A stretch of DNA of 64,000 bases from Opisthocomus hoazin (lineage: Eukaryota; Chordata; Aves; Opisthocomiformes; Opisthocomidae), in assembly GCF_030867145.1 (NCBI RefSeq), contig NC_134434.1, positions 7,936,001 through 8,000,000 of the forward strand, read 5' to 3'. Of the stretch, positions 12,374-22,496 are shown piece after piece. The first letter of the stretch is position 1; every line of letters begins with the position of its first letter. A model generated the notes under the pieces. That model did not search any database and had not been told where the DNA came from. It saw only the letters and a program-made list of their open reading frames with translations. A program made the position numbers and the translations under genes.

Positions 12374-14250
12374 GCGGGGTGGTCGCGCTCGGTGGGTGGC
12401 TGTGGGCCTTGGCCCCGGACACCGCAGGGCTGAAGAGCTCCGTAGGGAAGGGTCGGGTTAACCGGGTGGGTTTTTGGCCGTTGTTGCTCTGGCAGCGGTC
12501 GATCCAAGCTGGACGCGGTGCTGGGACCCACGGGATCTCCTTGGGCCTGTGAGCATCATCCGGGGGAGCCCCTCCCCGCACGTGGCCAAGAAGATGGTGA
12601 CCACCGAAGAGAAGCTCGGGCTGTCTGCTGGCTTCCAGAGGTTGCCGTCTGCCTTGGTTCCCCGCCAGGCCAGCTTTCAAGGGCCTTTTCCAACATCTCA
12701 TTCACATCCGACTGCCTTCTCCATCCGGCTCTCGGCTCCCCTTCCCAAGCCGCGGCGGCTCTCCACCAGGTTCCCTTGCCTGCCTGGGGCTCCGTCGCCC
12801 GGGGTCTCGGGGCATGGGGGATCACCCGTGCGCCTCGGGATCGGCTTCTCCTGGAGAAGCACCAAGCTGCAGGCTGAGGACCAGCTTAGCCGATGGCTTT
12901 GGTGTTCCTCTTGGCACGGGAGCCGTTAGCCTTGCATGTTTCAGAGATAGTTGTGGTTTAGGAACCTAGTTTAGTAGAAAACGCTGCCTTAAACGGGCAC
13001 AACAGCTGCCGTTGTGCTGCCTCTACTCCCAGGGATTTCATCGGTGGGCCACACACCAGCAATAACGCGGGGCTCCGCTCTCGCCACCCTCCCCGACGCT
13101 CGGCTCTCATCTCCGCTCTCAAGCTTGACCTCTCCCATCCCAAGTGCATTACGAGGCTCAACCGGGGGGCTGCAGCCTGCCCCCGCCCCCCAGACCAGCG
13201 TGGTTTTTCTGCCAGAGGCGACTCATTTGGGAACAGAAGACGTGGCTTGGCGCGGGGGCTCGGCTCGAGCACACCTACCTCTTCTGTCGGGCGGCGGAGT
13301 GCGCTGGGTTTGGGCGTTCTTCCCAGCCCCCCTCTGCAGACATCAGTGCTCTGCCCCTGGAAACGTCTTTTACACGAGGAAGGGAAGCGCTCCTGGGAGA
13401 GCCCTGCTTCGTTTCAGGCTCCCAGTGGTTCACCCCTTGGGGTTTGGGGGGTTTTTTTTTGTTTTCTGTTGTTTTTACATCCTGACTCGCGAATGTAAGA
13501 AACGGAATCCCAAAGCTCTCACCAGAACGGCTGAAATTTCTGGAGTCTACAGACCTCATCACTGTGGTGGTTTTTATATCTGTTCTCTCAAAGTGTCTTT
13601 GCTAAAGCAGCCTTGTCGAGTTCGTGTCCGCTGGGACCTCGCAGAGCCAGGGACGGGTCGTTACCAGCCGCGTGGGACCATCACCCCGGCTCTGGTAGCT
13701 CCGCTGCCGCCTGCCCGGGCCGTGTGTGTCTTAACCCCTCGTTAGAACAATGCCAAGCCACAGGGCGACGGCCGCGCACCCAGGAGGGCCTGCGGGCTGC
13801 TGCCCCGCGCCTGGCGCAGCCTCAGCTTTGCTCCATGACACCATCTCCAAGCACAAGCACCGCAGCCGGGCGTCCTGGAGCCGCTCCGCAGCCGTGGGCG
13901 CGTCACCGGGGACAGCAGCAGGCTCCGGAGCACGGCTCTGCGTCCGCAGCGGGGAGATGGGGACCAGGGTTTGCCCCCGCGGCACCCACCAGCCCTTCGG
14001 AAGCAGGAGCGAGCCGGAGCCACCCCTCGTCGCCTTCGCTGCCCCCGGGGTCCGGCCTGGGCTCCCCAGGCAGTGAGGGCAGGGTGGGGGCTGGCTCCGG
14101 GACCTGTCCCCGGCTGTTGGCGCTGAGCCGCACACGGAGGACCAAAGATGCTCCCGCCATGGCGGGGACGGTGCGGCGTCGCCTCGCCCGCCGGCAAGGG
14201 CTCGCGTGGGGCGGGGGGGCTGAGCTGATCAATAAAATCAGCTGAAGCGT
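12374..14250 (+). other. SLC38A10: SLC38A10 3'UTR (inferred)
   Basis: From the SLC38A10 stop codon to the first AATAAA on the plus strand there are about 1.86 kb without splice-flanked coding sequence. Open frames here on both strands look random and GC-driven. I take it as the 3'UTR, with cleavage expected shortly after the signal at 14231-14236. An intergenic gap inside it cannot be excluded without transcript data. Confidence 0.55.
14231..14236 (+). terminator. SLC38A10: Poly(A) signal AATAAA, SLC38A10
   Basis: A canonical AATAAA in the loop of a perfect 7-bp inverted repeat (AGCTGAT at 14223-14229 and ATCAGCT at 14237-14243). It is the only good plus-strand signal between the SLC38A10 stop and the NDUFAF8 gene. 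Confidence 0.65.
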
Positions 14251-14268
14251 TTTGCTCTGAATTCTCCT

Positions 14269-14274
14269 TATATT
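14269..14274 (-). terminator. NDUFAF8: Variant poly(A) signal AATATA, NDUFAF8 (candidate)
   Basis: Reading the minus strand after the NDUFAF8 stop at 14489, the first plausible signal is AATATA, directly after an A-run. AATATA is a known weaker variant. Cleavage would fall near 14240-14255, close to the SLC38A10 end from the other side. Confidence 0.4.
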
Positions 14275-14488
14275 TTTTTTAAAGAAAAAGAGAGTGGCGA
14301 GGCGGGCCCGGCCGGGCGTGCAGCGGCGTCGGGGGTCGGCGCGGGGCCAGGAGCCGGCGGGCTCTGCTCTGCGGCCTCCAGGCCCCCGCCCGCTTCATCC
14401 TGTCGCTTCAGGCCGAGCCGCGCCGGGTTTTGCGGGTCGTTGCGGTGTTCTTCATCCTCCCGAGGCGTCCCCAGGCCGCGGCGCGGAG

Positions 14489-14872
14489 TCACTGCGGCGT
14501 CGCCTTTGCCTGCCAAGAGACCGCGGGTCAGGCCGGGCCCCGGGGGCCGCTCCCCGCGCCGGGGCCGGGGAGGGGGGGGGGAACCGGGACCTACCGCCCG
14601 GACGAAGCAGTCCCGCAGCGCCCGGAACTCCTCCAGGCAGGCGTCCCGCCGCAGCTCCGCCGGCCCAGCCGCCGCCACGCACCGCCCGTAGGCCGCGGCC
14701 TGCGGGGAACCACAGGGAAGCGGAGCGGGGGGCCGGGCTCGCCGTGAACCGCCCCCCCCCGGCCCCGTTCCCCCCGCCCCCCCGGCCCCACCTGCTCCCC
14801 GCAGGCCGCCAGCAGCGACGGGAAGCGCCGGAACCGCGCCCGCGCCCGCTGCCAAACTCCCCGGCCCGACAT
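14489..14872 (-). CDS. NDUFAF8: NDUFAF8, complex I assembly factor 8
   Basis: A small mitochondrial protein that supports assembly of respiratory complex I, in humans together with NDUFAF5 (family knowledge). Three minus-strand coding exons are 14872-14792 (27 codons), 14699-14595 (35 codons) and 14509-14489 (6 codons plus TGA). All junctions are GT-AG and phase 0, giving 68 residues; human is about 74. Exon 1 encodes MSGRGVWQRARARF and exon 2 starts AAAYGRCV, resembling human AAAYGRCVQ. Four cysteines form twin CX9C pairs: C24 to C34, and one in exon 2 (C-LEEFRALRD-C). This is the CHCH pattern of intermembrane-space proteins. The last exon is very short and its end (AKATPQ) diverges from human, so the C-terminus is the least certain part. 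The gene is head to head with TEPSIN and tail to tail with SLC38A10. Confidence 0.92.
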
Positions 14873-15387
14873 CGCCGCCGCCTCACGGCCTGGGCGCCGC
14901 CATGGCGGGACAGCCGCGATTGGCCGCCCGAGCCGCTCATCAAAGCGCCGCGCGGCTCGCATTGGGTGCTGGCGGGCGCTCGCCCTTCGGGCTAGTCGAT
15001 AAGCGGAGCGGTGCGCCTATCAAAGCGTGCTGGCTCTCTGATTGGGTGGTGGCTGAAGCTCGTCCCCTCATTCTTCTCTGGTTGGTCAGATCGGCCTGCA
15101 GAGAGCGTGGATTGGTCACCCGCGGCGCACACCTCCCAGCCCCTTCTGATTGGTCGTCCGTCGCCGGTAGCTCTGATTGGTGGAGGTACCGGTTGTTTAC
15201 TTCCCGTCTCCCGCCCTTTTGCCACCGGCGTCAGCCTTTTGAGCTACTTCCGCTTGGAGCTCCGCCTTCCCTCGCTGATGACTGGCCGGGAGGCAGCGCC
15301 TCGCCCTCTCATTGGCGCTCAGCGCCCTCCGGAAGGCGGAGTCGCGAGGCCGCTTTCGGACCGGGCAGGACCAGCGCCGGGAGTGTC
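14873..15387. promoter_or_regulatory. Bidirectional NDUFAF8/TEPSIN promoter with CCAAT-box array
   Basis: Only 515 bp separate the divergent start codons of NDUFAF8 (minus) and TEPSIN (plus). The interval is GC-rich and CpG-rich. It holds seven exact ATTGG (inverted CCAAT, the NF-Y core) at 14919, 14961, 15041, 15111, 15149, 15176 and 15311, plus GTTGG at 15081. No TATA box stands out. Part of the array looks duplicated: ATCAAAGCG followed by ATTGGGTG recurs with about 80-bp spacing. The expected role is a housekeeping divergent promoter. Confidence 0.85.
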
Positions 15388-18300
15388 ATGGCGGCGCCGC
15401 TGAGAGACCGGTTGAGTTTCCTGAGCCGGGTACGGGCCGGGGCGGGGGGAGGTGGGCGCGGGGCACTCCCGCCGCTCTGATGTCACAGCTGTGGCGTCAC
15501 TGATCGCGAGAGCTGAGACGTCAGCGCAGCGCTTTCACCGGGGGCGGGGGGCTCGCGTGGGCCCTGCGCGGCAGGGCCGGGCCCGGCCCCTCTCACGCCG
15601 CCCCCCGCCTCCCCCTGCAGCTGCCGGCGCTGCTCAGGGGCACCGCGGACGACGACGTCCCCTGCCCCGGGTACCTGCTGGAGGAGATCGCCAGTATCCT
15701 GCGGGGGGGCCGGGGGGGGGTCCGGGGCTGTCCCGGGGGCGGTGGGGGAGGCCTGGGGAGGGGGGGAGGGGGAGCGGCGGCTGCCCCGGGTCCGGCTGCG
15801 GAGCGCAGGATCCCTGACCCCGGCGCAGAGATCTCCCTGGAGTCGCCCGGCAGCAGCCAGTGCCTGCTGGAGTACCTGCTGGGGCGGCTGCGGAGCGGCT
15901 CCTGCCGCGTCAAGCTGAAGGTGGCGGGGGGGGGAGGGGCTGCTGGGGGGCTCCCCGGCTGCGGGGGGGGGCGGCTGGGGGGCTCCCCGGTTGCGGAGGG
16001 GGTGGGGGGGCTGCAGAGGGGCTCCCCAGCTGCGGGGGGGGGGGTTGGGGGTCTCCCCGGCTGCGAGAGGGGGGGTGGGGGGGTCTGCGGAGGGGGAAGG
16101 GAGGGGCTGCGAGGGGGCTCCCCTTCTGCAGAGGTTGGGGGGGGGGGCGGCTTCTGGGGGGGCTCCCCGGCTGAGGGGTCGGGGGGGCTGCTGGGGGGCT
16201 CACCGGCTGCGAGGGGAGGGAGGGGGGGGGCTGCAGGAGGGCTCCCCTTCTGTAGAGGCTGGGGGGGCTGCTGGTGGGCTCCCTGGCTGCGGGGAGGTGG
16301 GTGGGGGAGGGCTGCTGGTGGGCTTCCTGGCTGGGGGGGAGGGGAGGGGTGGGGGTTTGGGGCTGTGGGGGGGAAGGGGAGCTGCTGGTGGGCTCCCCGG
16401 CTGCAGAGGAGTTGGGGGGGGCTGCGGAGGGGCTCCCCGGCTGTGGAGGAGTGGGGGGAGGGCTGCACAGGGGCTCCCCAGCTTGGGGGGAGGTGGCTGC
16501 AGATGGGATTCTGGCTGTGGAGGGGGGAGTGGGGGGCTGCTGGTGGGCTCCCCGGCTGCGGAGGGGGTAGGGGGGGTGCAGGCGCCGCAGCCGACACTTG
16601 AGGCCTTCTCCCCCCCCCCCCCCCGCAGGCACTGAAGCTGCTGCTGCACACCTGCGCGCAGGGCTCCCCGCAGTTCGTCCTGCAGCTGCAGCGGAACGCC
16701 TGCTTCGTCCGGGAGGCTGCAGGTAGCGGGGAGAGGGCGGGGGGAGCTGGGGGGGGGGAGCGGCCCTGGGGGTGCTGGGGAGCCTGGCCTGGCTGCGGGG
16801 CAGAGCCTGGGGTGCTGCTGCCGTCGGGGGCTGCTCCAGGGCCCTATCCTGCCTCGTCCCTGGGAGCCGAGCGGCCCCCAGCCCTACCAACCTCGTGCCT
16901 TGCAGTGTTCTCTGGGCCCCCAGACCCCCTCCACGGCAACAGCTTGAACCAGAAGGTCCGGGCGGCTGCGCAGGTGGGTGCCGGCCCCGTCCCCCCACCC
17001 CGTGCCGGGGTTCCCTCCCGCAGCGGGAGGGCAGCTCTGCCGCGCAGACCCCCGCCCCGGGGTCCGGCCGCACTCCCCTGGCTCCCTGCCCACGTCCCCG
17101 GCTCCCCCGGCAGGACTTGGCCAGCGTTCTCTTCTCGGATGCGCCGCTCCCCGTGCCTGCCGCGCTGCCTGCCCAGCCCCCACCTCCCACGGGTGAGTGC
17201 AGACCCCTTCGGCGGGAGCTGGGGGTGCGCGGGGGATCCGCTGGCCAGGGGGCTGCTGGGGGCAGGGGCAGGGAGCCGGGAGCCTGGCTGCTGCCCTGGC
17301 TCGGCTTGCCGAGGGCGTCCCGCAGCTCTGGCCAGAGCAGGCTGCGAGGAACCGGGTCAGAGGGAAAAAACGTGTTTGGGGGAGCGGGGAGACGCTGCCC
17401 TGCACCCCAACTCCTCTCAGCTCCCCACTGGGTGTGCACGGCCAGGGGGGACAGCAGCGGAGGGTGACCTGGAACGCCCACGCTGCCTCTGAGCTGCCTT
17501 GTGCCTCCCGCAGGCATGGGCTCCAGCCCTGGTCCCTGCGGCTCCTTGCAAGGATTCGGCTTCAGCGGTGAGAAAAGCGGCTCCGGTGAGTCCCGGCGTC
17601 CCCCTCCTCCGGCCTGGGTCCCCGGCTCAGTGCTGCCAGCGCCGGGTGCCGCAGCCCCGGGGGTCCTGCCTGGCTCTGGGCAGGCTCGCGGCGTTCGGAG
17701 GCACCTTACCCGGCGGGCGTTTCTCGGTGGGTGTTTGTGGGTGGCTCGGGGCGGAGCCGTGCTGCACCCTTTGCTCTGCGCAGCTCTCCCCTTCCCCAGG
17801 GCATCCGATGGGTGCTGGGGCTGGCTGAGGGGGGTCTCCTCCGGGTCCTTCCCTGCTGGGAGGTGTCATGGGGATGTGGGGGGCCGGTTCGTGCCCCGTC
17901 GCCTGTCCCGGTGGCTCCCAGGTTTTCCTTGCCCCCCTTCTCCAGCCAGGAGTTGCGGTGGGCAGGTCCCCACCGTCCCCCGGCAGCGTGCGGGCTGGGG
18001 GTGCCCAGGGCTGGGCTGGGCTCCCCAGGAAGCGCCTGACGCCCCGGCCTCTGCGCAGCCTCGGCGGGGGAAGCCCTGCTCAGCACCATCCAGCGAGCGG
18101 CCGAAGCGGTGGCCCAGGCCGTGCTGCCATCCCCAGAGGGGCCCCGGCCTCGCCGCGGGGAGCTCCAGGAGGATTCGTACGAGCCCGTGAGAGCCCCCTC
18201 GCCCACCCGGAGCCCGCCTGGGGCTGGGAAGCCTCCAGCAGCCGCCGCAGCGCCCGGCGCCCGAGGTGGGCACCTGTTGGGGGGGGTCTCCGTGGGGTAC

Positions 18301-19892
18301 CGGGGCTGGTCGGGGGTTACCCCTCACCGCTGCTGTCCCCGCAGCGAGCCACCAGCCGGGGCTGGCCGGGGGCGGCTGGGAGGAGGCGGACGGCGGGCGC
18401 AGCTCCCGCGACTCCTCGCAGGGCAACGGCGACTTCAGCCGCGCCTCGGACTCCTGCAGCAAATCGGGGAGCGACAGCCAGTCCGGGGCCAGCCGGGAGC
18501 TGCCCCCCGCGGCCGAGAGGTGAGGAGGGGGCCGTGCGGGGCTCCCCGTCCCCCGGGACCTGCCGAGACGCTGCCCTCGTCCCCGGGAACGGAGCCTGCA
18601 TTTTTCACACTGTTAATTCGAGTCCTCTGGCGCTGCCGGGCTGGATTCCCCCTGGCGTGTTTGGCCTCCCAGCCCGGGCAGCCCGTGGGTGGGCAGGGCG
18701 GGTGTGGGGGAGTGTGGGGGGGTCCCTGCCCGCAGGAGGGTGCTGGGGTCCCCAGGAGGGAGCAGGGCCCCACTGAATTGTCTCCCTGAGCAGGGCGGAC
18801 GCTGACAGCCCGGGCGACTGTGGGCGGGAGGTGAGCCTGGTGTCGGCGCTGACCCGCGGCGCCAGGGTCTTCCTCACCAGGGAGGAAGCACAGCACTTCG
18901 TCAAGGAGTAAGTGCCCGAGGCGGGCGCTCTGTGGGTGCTGGGGGGCTGCCTTGGGGGTCCGGGACGCCGGTGACCCCCTCCCCTGGGCCAGGTGCGGGC
19001 TGCTGAACTGCGAGGTGGTGCTGGAGCTGCTCAGCCGGGCGCTGGAGGACCCCAGCGACAGCGTCCGGATGGTGAGCGCCGGCGCCGCGGGGCGAGAAGC
19101 CGAGCCGGGGCGTCGCGGCGTCGGGCGGTCACGCCGGGCTCAGCCGCGCTCCCCGGCCCGCAGAGGTCCATGTGCGCCATCTCCTCGCTGATGTGCTCCG
19201 ACCTCCTCTCCCTGGACCACATCTTCGCCGTGACGCGGCAGCGTCTGCAGCAGCTCGGCCGAGGCAGCCCCGGCCCCGTCGCCAACCGAGCAACCAAGGT
19301 GACTCCTGGGGTGTCCCCGGGTCCCCTCCCTGCAGCGGGGGGCTCCCGGAGACTCCCGGAGCCGAGCCCCCGTCCCGGTGCTGCTCTCCCTCCCACCATC
19401 CCGCTCTCCTCACAGATGCTGCGACAGTTCGAGGCGCTCTGCAGAGGCCAGCGCTCCCCGGAGAGCGTGGGCACAGGCTCGGACCCCTCCGCCCTCGCCG
19501 CGGGCTCGGCTCCGTGCACCAGGGACCTGCTGACGGACATCGCACCCCCGGCAGGCGAGAGCATCCTCACCCCGCTGCCCGCGGCCGTGCCGGCCCGCGG
19601 TGAGGAGCGGGGGCTGGAAGCGGAGAGCCATGGGCAGCCCGCTGCGGCGGTGCCGGCCTGTCGCTGCGAGCTGGGGGTGGCAAGCGGGCTGGGGGGGGAC
19701 ACGGCCGGCACCCCTGCGCCCGGCCGCAGCCTCTCCCTCTTCGCTGGCATGGAGCTGGTGGCCTGTTCCGGCGCGGTGCTGTGCCCGGATGCCCCGGCGG
19801 CAGAGCCACGGACGCTGTCCCAGCCCCAGGATGGGCGGACGGACACGGAGGGCGCGCGGCAGCCCTCGGCCTTCGCCTTCCTCAACGTGTAG
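15388..19892 (+). CDS. TEPSIN: TEPSIN, AP-4 complex accessory protein
   Basis: Accessory protein of the AP-4 coat at the trans-Golgi network (formerly ENTHD2). Exons: 15388-15429, 15621-15693, 15829-15920, 16629-16722, 16906-16973, 17114-17192, 17514-17585, 18059-18265, 18345-18519, 18794-18907, 18993-19071, 19164-19298, 19416-19892. They sum to 1707 nt, or 568 residues, with all phases matching. The start MAAPLRDRLSFLSR matches the mammalian N-terminus. Exons 1-5 (residues 1 to about 123) form the ENTH-like domain, with DDDVPCPGYLLEEIAKIS. A low-complexity Ser-rich linker follows (SGSDSQSGASRE). Exons 10-13 give the VHS/ENTH-like second domain (about 301-420). The tail has both AP-4 ear-binding motifs: SLFAGMEL at about 517-524 (beta4-type) and SAFAFLN at about 561-567 (epsilon-type). 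Introns are very short, several under 100 bp. The gene is complete with no damage seen. Confidence 0.97.
15921..16626 (+). repeat. G-rich minisatellite filling TEPSIN intron 3
   Basis: Nearly the whole 708-bp intron between exons 15829-15920 and 16629-16722 is a degenerate tandem array. Its unit is about 30-45 bp around GGGCTCCCCGGCTG followed by a variable G-run. The plus (transcript) strand is strongly G-rich and could form G-quadruplexes. It ends in a run of about 15 C that serves as the acceptor pyrimidine tract. Long open frames over it on both strands (for example 15593-16651 minus) are artefacts of the repeat. Confidence 0.9.
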
Positions 19893-20277
19893 CTGCCGGG
19901 GGGCTCGCGGGGGGCTTTGCCCTCTCTCCCTGCGGGGCTGCACAGCCGAGCCCCCTGCTTCCCCGCTCACCCTGGGGAGAAGCAGCCGAGCAGCCTCACA
20001 CGGGCGAGGGACAGGGGGTGTGGGGTGTGAGATCCCCGCGGGGGCCAGGGTTTGGTAAGGTTGGGTTTTCTTGTTGCCACAAGTCGCTGGTTTCCCGGGG
20101 CCAGGTGCTGGCACCCCTCGCTCGGCTGGGCTGGGAGGGGGGTGCGGGACGCTGGGGGCGGTCTGGGGACCCCAGCGCGGTCATGGGGTCCCCTGCGGGG
20201 CTTCTCCCTCCAGCCCTGGCGGCTGTGGGGCTGGGGCGGGAGCAGGTGCCGATGTCCCCGTGGGGCCGGGACCCACC

Positions 20278-20283
20278 AATAAA
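20278..20283 (+). terminator. TEPSIN: Poly(A) signal AATAAA, TEPSIN
   Basis: A canonical AATAAA 386 bp after the TEPSIN stop codon, the first on the plus strand. It implies a 3'UTR of about 0.4 kb ending near 20300. Confidence 0.8.
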
Positions 20284-20332
20284 CCCCACGCTTGGGTTTG
20301 GGAACATGCGAGTTCTTCTTGCGCCGTCGCTA

Positions 20333-20655
20333 GGCCCTGCCCCACAGATTCCCCCTGCCCCACAGCTCCTGCCCCATGGCTGGGCCTGCCCTAGACCTTA
20401 CCCCTGCCCCACAGCTCCCCCCGACCCACAGCTAGGCCTGTCCAGAGCTTCCTCCTGCCCCACAGCTCCCGCTGCCCCACAGCTCGTCTTGCCCCCTGAT
20501 CCCCCTGTCCCAGAGCTTCTCCCAAACCACATTTGGGCCTGTCCAGAGCTTCCCCTTGCCCCACAGATCCTCCTGCCCCACAGCTGGGCCTGTCCCAGAG
20601 CTTCCTTCTGCCCCACAGATCCCCCTGTCCCAGAGTCTCCCCTTGCCCCATAGCT
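20333..20655 (+). repeat. Minisatellite of CTGCCCCACAG-type units downstream of TEPSIN
   Basis: A degenerate array built from CCTGCCCCACAG, CTCC and GCCTGTCCAGAGCTTCC segments, unit roughly 18-40 bp. Each unit resembles a strong 3' splice acceptor (pyrimidines then CAG). It sits between the TEPSIN poly(A) site and the CEP131 promoter. Confidence 0.85.
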
Positions 20656-20689
20656 GGTCATTCAATACAGCGCGGCAAGCCCCGCCCCT

Positions 20690-20992
20690 CTCCCGTCCCG
20701 CCTCTCACAGACCCCGCCCCTCCCATAGCTTCTCAATGACTCGCTCCTCCTTAGACCCCGCCCTAGCACCGCCCTCCCCACCAGCCCACGCCCACCACCC
20801 CGCCCTCCCCAGCCCACGCCCCCTCAGCCTTCCCCAGCGCCTCTTCTCGATCCCACCCCCTAAGGCCCCGCCCCCCTCCCTTCCGATTGGCAGCCGCTTT
20901 CCCCAATGGCGGGGGCGGGACGGGGGCGCTAGGCGGCGGCGGTAGGTTACGCGGGGGCGGCCTGAGGGGACCGGGACCGGGCTACGGGAGGG
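20690..20992 (+). promoter_or_regulatory. CEP131: CEP131 promoter (GC boxes, CCAAT boxes)
   Basis: A C-rich region with many CCCCGCCC-type GC boxes, an ATTGG at 20886 and a CCAAT at 20903, then GGGGGCGGGAC. It lies just upstream of a GT-ended candidate 5' exon. There is no TATA box. It is only about 0.4 kb past the TEPSIN poly(A) signal, so the two genes are tightly packed in tandem. The transcription start, probably 20930-20990, is inferred. Confidence 0.65.
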
Positions 20993-21026
20993 ATGGAGCT
21001 GGGCAAAGACAGGGCCAGGGCCTCGG
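20993..21026 (+). other. CEP131: CEP131 5' exon segment with short upstream frame
   Basis: Downstream of the promoter a donor (CGG followed by GTGAGG) ends at 21026. An ATG at 20993 opens a short frame (MELGKDRARAS). If joined to the acceptor at 22800 it would stop after about seven more codons, before the CEP131 start at 22822. I therefore treat it as 5'UTR with a small uORF rather than the protein start. Confidence 0.5.
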
Positions 21027-21126
21027 GTGAGGCCGGGGGCCGGGGCCGGGCCTACCGCCCCGGCCCCGGCCCCTGCCTCGGCCTCGCCCTCGGCGTTGTC
21101 CCTTCAGGAGGTCCGGGGTGGGGGGG

Positions 21127-21155
21127 TCTAGGCCTAGGCCTAGGCCTAGGCCTGT
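21127..21155 (+). repeat. CCTAGG hexamer repeat
   Basis: About four tandem copies of the self-complementary hexamer CCTAGG in CEP131 intron 1. Each copy is also an AvrII site. It is a small curiosity with no evident function. Confidence 0.85.
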
Positions 21156-21388
21156 ACCTGGGCCTTGGGCCTTGGCACCCGAAAGGCCTGGATGTTGCCG
21201 TCCCGCTTCCTTGTTTTCTCGGTGCGGGCCCGGCCGTTTCCATCGAGAAGCCTTTTGTTTGTCCGGGTTGGTGGAGCTGTGAGGAGCCCCGAGGTGGGGA
21301 GGTGGACGCAGGCCTGCTCCCGGGGAAAGGTGGGCTCCGGGGTGGTTTGGGTAGTGGCAGGTACCGAGGTAAAGTGGTGGGGTTTTTT

Positions 21389-21789
21389 GAAGAGGGCTGC
21401 AAAAATGGTCCAAGGGCTGGGAGAGCTGGGGCTGGTCAGCCTGGAGAGGAGAAGGCTGCAGGGAGGGCTCAGAGCAGCTGCCAGTGCCTGGAGGGGCTGC
21501 GAGAGAGCTGGAGAGGGGCTGTGACAAGGGCGGGGAGGGATAGGACAGGGGGTGATGGCTTCAGGCTGAAAGAGGGCAGATTTAGGTTAGATGTAAGGAG
21601 CAAATTCATCATTGTGAGGGTGGTGAGGCCCTGGCCCCGACTGCCCAGAGGAGCTGTGGCTGCCCCCTCCCTGGCCGTGTCCAAGGACGGGGCTGGGAGC
21701 AGCCTGGGCTGGTGGAAGGGGTCCCTGCCCGTGGCGGGGGGGTGGAACAGCGTGAACTTTCAGGTCGCTCCCAACCCAAACCGTTCTGC
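21389..21789 (+). mobile_element. CR1 fragment, distinct older-looking subfamily
   Basis: A sense-oriented CR1 3' piece in CEP131 intron 1. It has the typical end of ORF2 (GLRESWRGAVTRAGRDRT-like frame, then RFRLDVRSKF) and ends near CGCTCCCAACCCAAACCG. Its sequence differs clearly from the close-knit group seen elsewhere in the window, so it belongs to another, probably older, subfamily. Confidence 0.85.
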
Positions 21790-22180
21790 GGTGTCGTTTG
21801 CCTGGGGCAGCAGCAGCTCCTGGCTCGGTGCTGTGGTGGGAGGGGATGCAAAGGGCCAAAGCAGGGAGCACAGCGGGGCTCAGCTGTCCCTGTGCCTGCG
21901 GAGGGGGCATGGCCGCTCTCGAGCAGCTTCTGGGCAGAAACGGGGAGCGCTTGGTGGGGGAAGGATCCCTCGGGAGCTGCCCGGTTGCTCCTGCAGCGTC
22001 GCTGCCCAAGGCAGGGCGCTGGGTGAGCTCAGCCCGCGGCCATGGCAGAAGGGGCCGTTCTGGGCTAGCGTGATCCCCCCACGGTCACAGCCTGTGTGGA
22101 GCGTAGGAGCCCAGCGAGGGCAGCAGGGTTTTTCTCCTGTCTTAGTCGTCTGCTGGCCTTGAGGAGAGAGTCCTGTCTTA

Positions 22181-22496
22181 AGGGTGGGGGTCAGGAGGAC
22201 GGGGCCAGACTCTTTCCAGTGGTGCCCAGCGACAGGACAAGGGGCAACGGGCACAAAGTGAAGCCGAGGAAGCTCCAGCTGAACCCGAGGAAGAACTTCT
22301 TCCCTCTGAGGGTGACGGAGCCCTGGCCCAGGCTGCCCAGGGAGGCTGTGGAGTCTCCTTCTCTGGAGATATTCAAGCCCCGTCTGGACGTGGTGCTGTG
22401 CAGCCTGCTGTGGGTGACCCTGCTTGGGCAGGGGGTTGGGCTGGGTGACCCACAGAGGGCCCTTCCAACCCCTGCCATGCTGGGATTCTGTGAGTC
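22181..22496 (+). mobile_element. CR1 retroposon, 5'-truncated
   Basis: A sense-oriented copy in CEP131 intron 1. It begins within the ORF2 end at GGGTGGGGGTCAGGAGG and ends with the 3' tail TGCTGGGATTCTGTGAG. It is very similar to the other young-group copies. It lies about 390 bp after the older CR1 fragment. Confidence 0.92.

Noticed and set aside
15593-17517. Long proline-rich frames on the minus strand in TEPSIN
   Set aside because: They are translations of the G-rich minisatellite in TEPSIN intron 3 and have no homology.
20993-21026. The ATG in the CEP131 5' exon as the protein start
   Set aside because: Joined to the acceptor at 22800 it meets a stop before 22822. The conserved N-terminus ([10 protein letters not shown]) begins shortly after the ATG at 22822.
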